From Oscillospiraceae bacterium (lineage in GTDB: Bacteria; Bacillota; Clostridia; Oscillospirales; Oscillospiraceae), in contig JAFTVM010000065.1 of assembly GCA_017465745.1 (NCBI GenBank), positions 1 to 33,407 on the forward strand: a stretch of 33,407 bases of DNA, given 5' to 3'. This document shows, piece after piece, positions 14,587-22,140 of the stretch (its first letter is position 1; every line of letters begins with the position of its first letter). The position numbers and the translations under genes were made by a program. The notes below the pieces were generated by a model. It was not told the origin of the DNA. It did no database searches and was given only the letters and a program-made list of their open reading frames with translations.

Positions 14587-15866
14587 TCGTGCTGCACGCG
14601 GATCATCCAAAAATCAGAGAACTGCTTTTAAAGGGGAATTTTGGTCTGGAACGGGAGAGCCTGCGGATTGATGAAGACGGCTTTCTGGCCCACACCCCTG
14701 ATCCCTTCCCCAATGAAAAGCATATCGTCCGGGATTTCTGTGAGGATCAGGTGGAGATCAACACCCCAGTGACCAAAAGCGCCGCGGAGGCGGTGCAGGC
14801 GCTGGCAGAATATGACCGCATGATCCAGAAAAAGCTGAAGCATCTGCCCGAGCGGGAATACCTGTGGCTCTTCTCCAATCCGCCCTACATACGCAATGAA
14901 GCGGATATCCCGGTGGCCCGGTTTGTCGGCGAGCAGGCCAGCAAGACGGAATACCGGGAGTACCTCTCCGACCGCTACGGGCGCTATAAGATGGCCTTTT
15001 CCGGCATCCATGTCAATTTTTCTTTTGACGATACACTCCTGCAGGAGGATTTTTCTCTGAGCGGAGAGACAGACTTTAACGAATACAAGAACCAGCTTTA
15101 TGTGGATCTTGCGCAGCGAACCGCGGCTTATGGCTGGATACTGGTGGCGGCGACCGCAGCCAGCCCGCTGCTGGACAGCTCCTTTGTGGAAAAGGGGAAA
15201 TTCGACATTGACACATTTAACGGCATGGCATCCACCCGATGCAGCGAGCTGGGGTATTGGAATTACTTCACGCCGATTTTTGACTATACCGATATCCGGG
15301 CTTATGCGGACAGCATTCAGCAGTATGTGGATGATGGCCTTCTGCGGTTCCCGACGGAGCTGTATTACCCGGTACGGCTGAAGCCCCGGGGCGTGAACAA
15401 GCTGAGCACCCTGCGGGAGCAGGGCGTGGACCATATCGAGCTGCGGATGTTTGACCTGAATCCGCTGGTGCCCGGCGGCGTCGAGGAGCGGGATGTGTCC
15501 TTTGCCCAGCTGCTTCTGGCCTGGCTGGCCTCCACGCCACGGAGAGAGTTTACGGTAAAAGCGCAGGTTCAGGCGGCGCAGAACTTCAAAAACGCCGCCC
15601 ACTATGACCTGAAGACGGTGAAGATCGTTCCTCCCAACGGTGAGGTTTGCTCCGTGGCCCACGCCGCACTCATCGTTCTGGACCACATGGAGGAATTCTA
15701 TCGGGGCTTCCCGGAATGGGTGCAGGAGATTCTGGCATTCCAGCGTGCAAAATTCATTGATGCCGACAACCGCTATGCCTGGAAGATTCGCCGGGAATTC
15801 GACGGCGGCTTTGTGAAAAAGGGCATGGAACTGGCCCGGCAGCGGCAGGAGGAAGCAGATGTGTGA
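14583..15866 (+). CDS. gshA: Glutamate-cysteine ligase (stand-alone, GshF N-domain type)
   Basis: Forms gamma-glutamyl-cysteine from Glu, Cys and ATP. The 427-aa protein has the family signature LKGNFGLERESLRID (16-30), DFCEDQVEINTPV, FSGIHVNFSFDD and LDSSFVEKGKFDIDTFNG. It corresponds to the N-terminal ligase domain of bifunctional GshF/GshAB, but the ATP-grasp half is missing; a different ATP-grasp protein is encoded just upstream with a 4-base overlap. It is shorter than E. coli GshA (518 aa). It overlaps the next gene by 8 bases. gamma-Glu-Cys may be the end product or an intermediate for the neighbouring enzymes. Confidence 0.9.
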   Translation: MIVLHADHPKIRELLLKGNFGLERESLRIDEDGFLAHTPDPFPNEKHIVRDFCEDQVEINTPVTKSAAEAVQALAEYDRMIQKKLKHLPEREYLWLFSNPPYIRNEADIPVARFVGEQASKTEYREYLSDRYGRYKMAFSGIHVNFSFDDTLLQEDFSLSGETDFNEYKNQLYVDLAQRTAAYGWILVAATAASPLLDSSFVEKGKFDIDTFNGMASTRCSELGYWNYFTPIFDYTDIRAYADSIQQYVDDGLLRFPTELYYPVRLKPRGVNKLSTLREQGVDHIELRMFDLNPLVPGGVEERDVSFAQLLLAWLASTPRREFTVKAQVQAAQNFKNAAHYDLKTVKIVPPNGEVCSVAHAALIVLDHMEEFYRGFPEWVQEILAFQRAKFIDADNRYAWKIRREFDGGFVKKGMELARQRQEEADV

Positions 15867-16632
15867 ATTGTTCGGCGTTAGCTCCGCCCGGAAAATCGAA
15901 GTCAACGACCTGCTGAAGGAATTCTTCTCCCACAGCGTCAGGCATCCCAACGGCTGGGGGATGGCGGTGTTCTATGAGAATTCCGTTTCGCTGGAAAAGG
16001 AGCCTGTGCAGGCCATCAAAAGCACATACCTGAAGGAGCGGCTACAGCAGAAAATCGCTGTCCGGAATATGATTGCCCACATCCGTCTGGCAACGAGAGG
16101 CGTGATGGAGTATGTGAATTGCCATCCCTTTGTGCTGCGGGACAATGGGGGCCGCTGCTGGACCCTGGCCCACAATGGCACCGTTTTTGATTATCCCCGG
16201 CACAATCCCTACCTGCACCAGCAGGAGGGCCGGACGGATAGCGAGCGTATCCTCTGGTTTCTGGTGGATCAGGTAAATCAGCGCCAGTTGGAACTGGGCC
16301 GCGCTCTGACCAAGGAGGAGCGTTTTGATTTGCTGGACGAGCTAATCGGTGACATGACAAAGGGAAATAAGCTGAACCTTTTGATCTACGACGGCGAGCT
16401 GTTATATGTCCATACGAACTACGCAAATTCCCTCTATTACAGCCAGCGGGAGGACGCGCTGCTCTTTGCAACCACGCCCCTGGACCGGGGCAGCTGGAAT
16501 GCCCACCCTTTCACAACGCTGTGCGCCTACCAGGATGGACACAGGCTGCTCCTGGGAACAGACCATGGGCATGAGTATCGTGATAACGAGAAAGATTTGC
16601 ACATGCTCTATGTGGACTATGCCGCCCTGTGA
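15859..16632 (+). CDS. Class II glutamine amidotransferase-like hydrolase (YafJ/EgtC/Dug3 type)
   Basis: An Ntn hydrolase whose nucleophile is the cysteine at position 2 (MCELFGVSS), exposed after removal of the initiator Met. Other marks are NGWGMAVFY, AHIRLATRG, NCHPFV, LAHNGTVFDY and the C-terminal FATTPLD. Relatives EgtC and yeast Dug3 cleave gamma-glutamyl amides: EgtC removes glutamate in ergothioneine synthesis and Dug3 acts on glutathione. No synthase domain is attached at 257 aa. Overlap with the glutamate-cysteine ligase gene by 8 bases suggests it removes the gamma-glutamyl group that ligase installs, after another step. GCAGGAGG precedes the start. Confidence 0.88.
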   Translation: MCELFGVSSARKIEVNDLLKEFFSHSVRHPNGWGMAVFYENSVSLEKEPVQAIKSTYLKERLQQKIAVRNMIAHIRLATRGVMEYVNCHPFVLRDNGGRCWTLAHNGTVFDYPRHNPYLHQQEGRTDSERILWFLVDQVNQRQLELGRALTKEERFDLLDELIGDMTKGNKLNLLIYDGELLYVHTNYANSLYYSQREDALLFATTPLDRGSWNAHPFTTLCAYQDGHRLLLGTDHGHEYRDNEKDLHMLYVDYAAL

Positions 16633-16647
16633 CAGGAATATGTTACA

Positions 16648-16677
16648 AAAAACAGCCATTTCAAAATGGCTGTTTTT
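16648..16677 (+). terminator. Terminator of the T-box operon
   Basis: 14-bp perfect inverted repeat (16648-16661 with 16664-16677) ending in five Ts. It separates the thiol genes from the transporter. Confidence 0.85.
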
Positions 16678-16715
16678 CTGTTCTGTATGAAAAGGGAAAT
16701 TTTGCTGTTTTTCCA

Positions 16716-16744
16716 TTGACAAGTGAAAGGCACGGCGTTATAAT
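16716..16744 (+). promoter_or_regulatory. Consensus promoter of the ABC transporter operon
   Basis: TTGACA (16716-16721), 17-base spacer, TATAAT (16739-16744). Confidence 0.88.
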
Positions 16745-16759
16745 ACCACCATCCAAATC

Positions 16760-16776
16760 CCTACTAAGCGAGTAGG
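16760..16776. promoter_or_regulatory. Perfect operator palindrome, putative Rrf2 site
   Basis: CCTACT-N5-AGTAGG, perfect 6-bp arms, beginning 15 bases after the -10 box where a bound repressor would block transcription. It shares layout with 7339-7355 at cysK. Confidence 0.6.
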
Positions 16777-16800
16777 AAAGTATGATAAAAGAGGTAAGCT

Positions 16801-16857
16801 ATGAAAAATGTGTTTGAACAGCTCGTCCGGGCAAACTTCCGGTTCGGACGAATGTGA
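16801..16857 (+). CDS. Possible 18-aa leader peptide
   Basis: A short frame from ATG 16801 to TGA 16857 with AAGAGGT upstream encodes a basic, aromatic peptide ending RANFRFGRM. It lies between the operator and the first permease gene in an unusually long leader (about 190 nt). A hairpin can form within it (CGTCCG with CGGACG). It may be a regulatory leader peptide or a chance frame. Confidence 0.35.
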   Translation: MKNVFEQLVRANFRFGRM

Positions 16858-16936
16858 TGCTATGGAACCATCATACCGCAGGACACTTTTCTTGGGTCCT
16901 GAATATGATGATATTAAAATTTCCAAAGGTAGGGAG

Positions 16937-17638
16937 ATGGCGGACAGGATGGGTCTGAGATTCGATTTCTGGAACCAATTGAATACCGAATTTATGGCCA
17001 GGTATTTGCCCTGGTATGTGGATGCGGCGAAGCTGACCGTGACCATCGCCTTCTGGGGGATTCTGTTTTCCCTGGCGGTGGGACTCGTCTGTTCGGTCAT
17101 CCGGTACTACCGGGTTCCGGTGCTCCATCGGATTGTTGCCGTGTATATCGAACTCAGCCGGAATACACCCCTGCTGGTTCAGCTGTTTTTTCTGTATTTC
17201 GGACTGCCGAAGCTGGGCATCGTGCTCAGCGCCGAAAGCTGCGCCATCATCGGACTGACCTTCCTGGGCGGCAGCTATATGGCGGAGTCCCTGCGAAGCG
17301 GACTGGAGTCCATTGAAAAGAGCCAGATTGAATCGGCCCAGAGTCTGGGCATGGGGCAGATGCTCATGATGAAGGAAGTGATCTTCCCCCAGGCCCTGGC
17401 AATTTCCGTCCCCGGCGTCTGCGCCAATATGATCTTCCTGATCAAGGAGACCTCGGTGGTCAGTGGCATCGCTCTGGCGGATCTGATGTATGTGACAAAG
17501 GACCTGATCGGCCTTTACTACGAAACCGACGAAGCGCTGCTAATGCTGGTGATCGCCTATCTGATCATCCTGCTGCCGGTTTCCATTCTGGCATCGGTTC
17601 TGGAAAGGAGGCTGCGGTATGCTGGATTCGGGAATTAG
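16937..17638 (+). CDS. Polar amino acid ABC transporter permease 1
   Basis: A HisM/GlnP-type membrane subunit of 233 aa from ATG 16937, chosen because AAAGGTAGGG lies just upstream and the N-terminal layout then matches the family; the frame extends to 16808 without an RBS. Membrane segments begin at TVTIAFWGILFSLAVGLV. The EAA loop that contacts the ATPase reads SAQSLGMGQMLMMKEVIFPQA. ELSRNTPLLVQLFFLYF is a family hallmark. Its end overlaps permease 2 by 20 bases. It probably forms a heterodimer with permease 2. Substrate is inferred as cystine or another sulfur amino acid from the context. Confidence 0.88.
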   Translation: MADRMGLRFDFWNQLNTEFMARYLPWYVDAAKLTVTIAFWGILFSLAVGLVCSVIRYYRVPVLHRIVAVYIELSRNTPLLVQLFFLYFGLPKLGIVLSAESCAIIGLTFLGGSYMAESLRSGLESIEKSQIESAQSLGMGQMLMMKEVIFPQALAISVPGVCANMIFLIKETSVVSGIALADLMYVTKDLIGLYYETDEALLMLVIAYLIILLPVSILASVLERRLRYAGFGN

Positions 17639-18293
17639 CGTCCTCTTCATGGGAAAGAATTTCCTGCGGCTGCTGGAAGGCCTCTGGGTCACCATGCGCA
17701 TCAGCTTGGTCGCGGTGGTTCTTTCCATCCCCCTGGGCATCCTGTTCGGCATGTTCATGACGCTGAAAAATCCCATCACCCGGGCACTCAGCCGGGTGTA
17801 TCTGGAGTTCGTGCGTATCATGCCCCAGCTGGTACTGCTGTTCATCGCCTACTTCGGCGTGACAAGGATGTTTGGCTGGAACCTTTCCGCAGACTTAAGC
17901 GCGGTCATTGTGTTCACCCTCTGGGGAACGGCGGAAATGGGCGATCTGGTCCGGGGTGCCCTCATCAGCATCCCGAAGCACCAGTACGACAGCGCGGCAG
18001 CGCTGGGGATGACGAAGGCGCAGACCTTCCTCATCGTGATCGTCCCTCAGACCCTGCGGCGGCTGATTCCACTGACCATCAACCTGACCACCCGCATGAT
18101 CAAAACCACCAGTTTGGTGGTGCTCATCGGCATCACGGAAGTTCTGAAGGTGGGTAAGCAGATCATCGACGCCAACCGATTCGACTACCCCACGGCTGCG
18201 CTGTGGGTGTACGGTGTGATATTCGCGCTGTATTTTCTTGCATGCTGGCCCATTTCCAGCCTGGCAAAGAAACTGGAACAGCGATGGAGGTGA
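17619..18293 (+). CDS. Polar amino acid ABC transporter permease 2
   Basis: A 224-aa HisM/GlnP-type permease paralogous to the preceding protein. The first membrane helix follows LEGLWVTMRISLVAVVLSI; VYLEFVRIMPQLVLLFIAYFG is the pore-side hallmark and SAAALGMTKAQTFLIVIVPQ is the EAA loop. AAAGGAGG precedes the ATG inside the end of permease 1. It differs from its partner enough to suggest a fixed heterodimer. The ATPase gene follows after 6 bases. Confidence 0.9.
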   Translation: MLDSGISVLFMGKNFLRLLEGLWVTMRISLVAVVLSIPLGILFGMFMTLKNPITRALSRVYLEFVRIMPQLVLLFIAYFGVTRMFGWNLSADLSAVIVFTLWGTAEMGDLVRGALISIPKHQYDSAAALGMTKAQTFLIVIVPQTLRRLIPLTINLTTRMIKTTSLVVLIGITEVLKVGKQIIDANRFDYPTAALWVYGVIFALYFLACWPISSLAKKLEQRWR

Positions 18294-18299
18294 GAGACC

Positions 18300-19064
18300 A
18301 TGGAGAAAACGATCCAGCTTCAGGTATCGGAGCTGAAAAAGAAATTCGGCGGAGAAACCGTTCTGAACGGCGTCGATTTGAATGTTCACAAAGGAGAGGT
18401 GGTCGTGGTTCTGGGTCCCTCGGGCTGCGGCAAGAGCACACTGCTGCGCTGCATGAACGGCCTCGAAGCTCCCACGGAAGGTTCCATTCGCCTGGACGGG
18501 GAGACCATCACCTCCGGTGGCAGGAATATCACAAAGCAGCGGCAGAAGATCGGCATGGTCTTCCAGAGCTATGATCTGTTCCCACACAAAAATATTCTTG
18601 ACAACATCACTCTGGCTCCTGTTAAAGTACAGAAACGATCCAAAGCGGAAGTGGAGCAGCAGGCCGAACGGCTTCTGAAACGGGTGGGTCTCTGGGAAAA
18701 ACGCAAAGCCTATCCCCGGGAGCTGTCCGGCGGACAGAAGCAGCGTGTGGCCATCGTTCGGGCGCTGTGCATGAATCCGGAAGTGATGCTCTTCGACGAA
18801 GTGACGGCCGCCCTGGATCCGGAGATGGTCCGGGAGGTTCTGGATGTGATGCTGGAATTAGCCCAGCAGGGCATGACCATGGTGATCGTCACCCACGAGA
18901 TGCAGTTTGCCCGGGCCATCGCCGACCGGATCATTTTCCTGGATGACGGTGTCATTGTAGAGGAAGCCGACCCGGAGCAGTTCTTCACCGATCCCAAAAC
19001 CCAAAGGGCAAAGGACTTTTTACAGACCTTTACTTATGAAAAGCGTAAGACAGTTACAAATTAA
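18300..19064 (+). CDS. Amino acid ABC transporter ATP-binding protein
   Basis: The 254-aa ATPase energises the two permeases. Walker A is [11 protein letters not shown] (39-49), the Q-loop is [11 protein letters not shown], the signature is [15 protein letters not shown], Walker B is [14 protein letters not shown], and the switch histidine is in VTHEM. All are intact. It is most like GlnQ/ArtP/TcyN ATPases for polar amino acids. GGAGGTGAG precedes the ATG. Confidence 0.94.
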   Translation: MEKTIQLQVSELKKKFGGETVLNGVDLNVHKGEVVVVLGPSGCGKSTLLRCMNGLEAPTEGSIRLDGETITSGGRNITKQRQKIGMVFQSYDLFPHKNILDNITLAPVKVQKRSKAEVEQQAERLLKRVGLWEKRKAYPRELSGGQKQRVAIVRALCMNPEVMLFDEVTAALDPEMVREVLDVMLELAQQGMTMVIVTHEMQFARAIADRIIFLDDGVIVEEADPEQFFTDPKTQRAKDFLQTFTYEKRKTVTN

Positions 19065-19089
19065 CGATTTTTTGAAAGAAGGTATTCCT

Positions 19090-19968
19090 ATGAAAAAGAA
19101 TTCCACATTATGCAAACTGATTGCCATCACCACCATCGCCCTGCTGATTCTGGGCAGCCTGGCCGGCTGCGGCGGAGAAGCCGACGTGGAAATCCAGACC
19201 AATGATCCGACGGGCTCCTTCCGGACTTTGGATGAGATCAAGGAAAGCGGCAAGATCGTCATTGGCGTTTTCAGCGACAAGGCTCCCTTCGGCTATGTGG
19301 ACGAGAATGGTGCGTATCAGGGCTATGATGTCTATTTCGCTGAGCGTATCGCTCAGGATCTGGGCGTGGAAGTGGAATATGTCTCCACTGATCCTGCCAG
19401 CCGCGTGGAATATGTGGCTACTGGTAAGGTCGATCTGATTCTGGCCAACTTCACTGTCACTGAAGAGCGGGCGCAGCAGGTAGATTTCGCGCTGCCTTAC
19501 ATGAAGGTCATGCTGGGCGTGGTTTCCCCTGACAATGCGCTCATCACCAATGTGGACGAACTGAACGGCAAGACTCTGATCGTGGTCAAGGGCACTACCG
19601 CCGAGACCTTCTTCGAGAAGAACTACCCCGACGTGGAGCTGCAGAAGTATGACGAGTATGCCGACGCCTACAACGCCATGCTGGATGGCCGCGGTGACGC
19701 CTTCTCCACGGACAACACGGAAGTCCTGGCCTGGGCGCTGAGCAACCCCGGCTTCACCGTCGGTATCGACGCGCTGGGCAACGCCGACACCATCGCCCCC
19801 GCTGTCCAGAAGGGCAATACCACCCTGCTGGATTGGCTGAACGATGAGATCGAAGCGCTGGGCGCGGAGAACTTCTTCCATGCTGACTACGAGCAGACGC
19901 TGGCTCCTGTATATGGAGATGCCGCCGATCCCGACTCCCTGGTTGTTGAGGGCGGAATCGTCAATTGA
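19090..19968 (+). CDS. Amino acid-binding lipoprotein of the ABC transporter
   Basis: The 292-aa solute-binding protein has a lipoprotein signal ending in LAGC (cysteine at residue 27) from ATG 19090, which follows AAAGAAGG. The mature part shows the family-3 pattern: IKESGKIVIGVFSDKAPFGYVDENG, YDVYFAERIAQDLGV, KVDLILANFTVTEERAQQVDFALPYM and a C-terminal lobe with GRGDAFSTDN. It is a FliY/TcyA-like binding protein; cystine or a related sulfur compound is inferred from the operator and neighbours. A terminator follows 17 bases after the stop. Confidence 0.9.
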   Translation: MKKNSTLCKLIAITTIALLILGSLAGCGGEADVEIQTNDPTGSFRTLDEIKESGKIVIGVFSDKAPFGYVDENGAYQGYDVYFAERIAQDLGVEVEYVSTDPASRVEYVATGKVDLILANFTVTEERAQQVDFALPYMKVMLGVVSPDNALITNVDELNGKTLIVVKGTTAETFFEKNYPDVELQKYDEYADAYNAMLDGRGDAFSTDNTEVLAWALSNPGFTVGIDALGNADTIAPAVQKGNTTLLDWLNDEIEALGAENFFHADYEQTLAPVYGDAADPDSLVVEGGIVN

Positions 19969-19985
19969 TTGCGCAATAAAATGGG

Positions 19986-20011
19986 CTGCCGGTGTCGTAA
20001 GACACCGGCAG
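19986..20011 (+). terminator. Terminator of the ABC transporter operon
   Basis: Perfect 11-bp stem (19986-19996 with 20001-20011), GTAA loop, followed by TTTCTGCTTT. Confidence 0.85.
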
Positions 20012-20134
20012 TTTCTGCTTTAGCGTTTTTATGGATGCATTTTCAGAATCTGGATATATTGTTCCATTACTCGCCCTCCTTTGTTAAGTTGTAGTCCCAT
20101 TGTACAGGGACAGAGCAAGAAAGTCGAATGTACA

Positions 20135-20183
20135 AAAAGTACACCGTCAGAAGTAACGTGGCTGCTTCTGGCGGTGTACTTTT
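20135..20183. repeat. Long inverted repeat, 19-bp arms
   Basis: 20135-20153 pairs with 20165-20183 with one G-T wobble and an 11-base loop. A-rich before and T-rich after, so it can terminate in both directions, or it may be a remnant of a small palindromic element. It is the largest structure in the gene-poor stretch 19969-20447. Confidence 0.7.
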
Positions 20184-20201
20184 CGCTTATATATACATTG
20201 T

Positions 20202-20225
20202 AATTAACGAAATTAAGCGTTAATT
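20202..20225. repeat. AT-rich inverted repeat
   Basis: AATTAACG-N8-CGTTAATT, perfect 8-bp arms. It could be an operator for an absent gene or a structural remnant. Confidence 0.45.
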
Positions 20226-20271
20226 TATGAACTTTTTGGAGAGTTTATGGGTGTAGTGCTCCTGTGTTGGC

Positions 20272-20328
20272 TCACACATGGGCCAGCAGACCGGCGCTGA
20301 TTTGTTGTTTTTTAGGTCCCTCACCCAT
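20272..20328 (-). pseudogene. Stub resembling the N-terminus of a TetM/EF-G type GTPase
   Basis: A minus-strand frame from ATG (20328) to TGA (20272), with AAGGAGG upstream, encodes 18 residues ending ISAGLLAHV. Ribosome-protection and EF-G paralogues begin with a similar stretch, GLLAHVDAGKTT; here a stop replaces the D and the G1 loop is lost. A promoter-like pair lies upstream. It may be the intact start of a deleted gene or a chance match. Confidence 0.3.
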
Positions 20329-20361
20329 ACAGGACGCCTCCTTTTTGCTCAAGTGCCCATC

Positions 20362-20390
20362 ATTATAGCATGAAATAGCCCTTGAGTCGA
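20362..20390 (-). promoter_or_regulatory. Promoter-like sequence ahead of the GTPase stub
   Basis: On the minus strand TCGACT (20390-20385), 17-base spacer, TATAAT (20367-20362), with an RBS and ATG 34 bases further on. Confidence 0.45.
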
Positions 20391-20447
20391 TAGGTGACAG
20401 GGATTTTTGCTGAAATTCCGGCGCAGGGGCAAAGGAAGCTGTTGGAA

Positions 20448-21992
20448 TTATGGCAGAAAATGAAGCCGGGCCTGAATGCTGGGATAACGGCGCATATCCG
20501 TGTGGGGGATGAATTTGGCTGCCTGCATCCGAACAAGGAAATCCGGGATGGAGGCAAACTGTACGCAGTAGATATTTTCCGATAATTCCCGCACCTCCTG
20601 CAGCCGGGACCGGTCCAGCAGAAGGATCCTTGCGCCATCCAGAGAAGTGTTGGACAGGACGCAGTAGTTCTCCCGTGGAAGATCCGGGAAAATGCCGATG
20701 GTAATGGCGGCCTCCAGATCCGAGTGCGCGGTGAAGGCACCGGAAAGATACAGGTGTGCCAAATCATCCGTGGTTACGCCTGCCGTTTCCATCAGGCATT
20801 CCACCATGGTGTAGGCCGCGGCCTTGGTGTCCAGATACTGCCTGATATCCGTCTGGGAGAAATACAGCGGCGCACCGGATGCGGATTCGTCCGGCAAGGC
20901 GTAGACCGCAGCGTACTGCTGCTCTTCTTCCAGATACAGGATGCGATTCGATGCGTCCGGATCCAGCTCTCCCGCGATGTTGATCCAGCCGTTCAGCCGC
21001 ATCTGGGCCAGCAGGTCGATAATGCCGGAGCCGCAGATGCCAACAGGCTTCCGGTTTCCAATGGTGGTAAAGGAAAGGTCCTTGCCCTCTATTTTCACAG
21101 AATCAATGGCACCGTCCGCAGCGCGCATCCCGAAGCGGCTGATATAGCCCTCCAATGCAGGCCCGGCCGCACCGGCGCCGGCCATGATCCAATCCTTATT
21201 GCCTATGACCAGCTCTCCGTTGGTGCCGATGTCGAAGAATAGGCTGGTTTCCCCGTTTTTGTGCATATCCAGCTTCAGAAGGCCGCTGACGATATCACCG
21301 CCGATGTAGTTGGAGGCCGATGGGATCATGTAGATAAGTCCATCAAAATCCATCCCCAGCTCCCCGCCCCAGAGAAAGCCCGGGTCGGAGCTGACTGGGG
21401 CATAGGGCGAAGCGAATACCGTCCAGGCATTGAGCTTCAGCAGGAAGTGGATCATGGTGGTATTCCCGGAGACGATCATGATGGGGCTTTTGGCTGCCGC
21501 GATTCCCGTATTTTCCGTCAGCTCCGCCAATAGGGCTTCGAAGGTTTTCACGGTGGCCCGCTGAAGCGCGTCCATGTGGGAGGCATCCTCCAGAGCGTAG
21601 GTGATCCGGCTCAAAATATCGCTGCCATATGCGGTCTGCCCATTCACAGCCTTCACCTGATCGATCACCGTGCCGGAATTCATATCGATCAGCTGCATGA
21701 TAATGGTGGTGGAGCCGTAATCCACCGCCAGGCCGTAATGGTTCTTCCTCTGGTCGCCAGGCTCAACACCGACCACCACCCAGTCCATCTCCCGGTTGAC
21801 CAGCGTGACGGTGATATCGAAATCCGCTTCCCGGCACATGGGGTAGAGCATCCGCAGGACGGAAAGGGGCATGGTCACATGCTCATAGCCAAGGGCTTCC
21901 AAAGCCAGCAGGATCCGCTTCTGGTCGCTGACAGGCGCCTCTTCCGTGGGCATTTTGAGGCTGAGATAAATTTTTTCACTGAATCCTTTCAT
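20448..21992 (-). CDS. RACE-type corrinoid-activation ATPase lacking the ferredoxin domain
   Basis: The 514-aa protein is an ASKHA-fold ATPase of the DUF4445/RamA family, which drives ATP-dependent reduction of inactive cobalt(II) corrinoid proteins. Visible are a linker domain (residues 1-80), GLAVDYGSTTIIMQLID, GSDILSRITYAL, IVSGNTTMIHFLL, LFFDIGTNGELVIGN, GPALEGYISRFGMRA and a C-terminal LYLSGAFTAHSDLEAAITIGIFPDL. Classical members carry an N-terminal [2Fe-2S] ferredoxin domain; none is present here and the ATG with AGGAGG sits at the linker. An external electron donor would be needed. No corrinoid protein or methyltransferase gene is near. Confidence 0.85.
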   Translation of the reverse strand: MKGFSEKIYLSLKMPTEEAPVSDQKRILLALEALGYEHVTMPLSVLRMLYPMCREADFDITVTLVNREMDWVVVGVEPGDQRKNHYGLAVDYGSTTIIMQLIDMNSGTVIDQVKAVNGQTAYGSDILSRITYALEDASHMDALQRATVKTFEALLAELTENTGIAAAKSPIMIVSGNTTMIHFLLKLNAWTVFASPYAPVSSDPGFLWGGELGMDFDGLIYMIPSASNYIGGDIVSGLLKLDMHKNGETSLFFDIGTNGELVIGNKDWIMAGAGAAGPALEGYISRFGMRAADGAIDSVKIEGKDLSFTTIGNRKPVGICGSGIIDLLAQMRLNGWINIAGELDPDASNRILYLEEEQQYAAVYALPDESASGAPLYFSQTDIRQYLDTKAAAYTMVECLMETAGVTTDDLAHLYLSGAFTAHSDLEAAITIGIFPDLPRENYCVLSNTSLDGARILLLDRSRLQEVRELSENIYCVQFASIPDFLVRMQAAKFIPHTDMRRYPSIQARLHFLP

Positions 21993-22140
21993 GCTTATGG
22001 CCTCCTTCTGTTTGTGGTATTATATTACATGATAAAAGAAAAATGGAATGTGAGAAAGTCACAGAAAATGCGCCTTTCCCATGGTAGAATCAAGGCAAAG
22101 AAAAACAAAACACAAATTCAATATATCGGAGGTTTGCAAT

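Noticed and set aside
13333-15950. Two long minus-strand frames (425 and 440 codons)
   Set aside because: They mirror the ATP-grasp and glutamate-cysteine ligase genes and have no recognisable protein features.
10251-16632. Classical ergothioneine biosynthesis
   Set aside because: No EgtB sulfoxide synthase or EgtD methyltransferase is in the operon; only the gamma-glutamyl and C-S lyase logic is shared.
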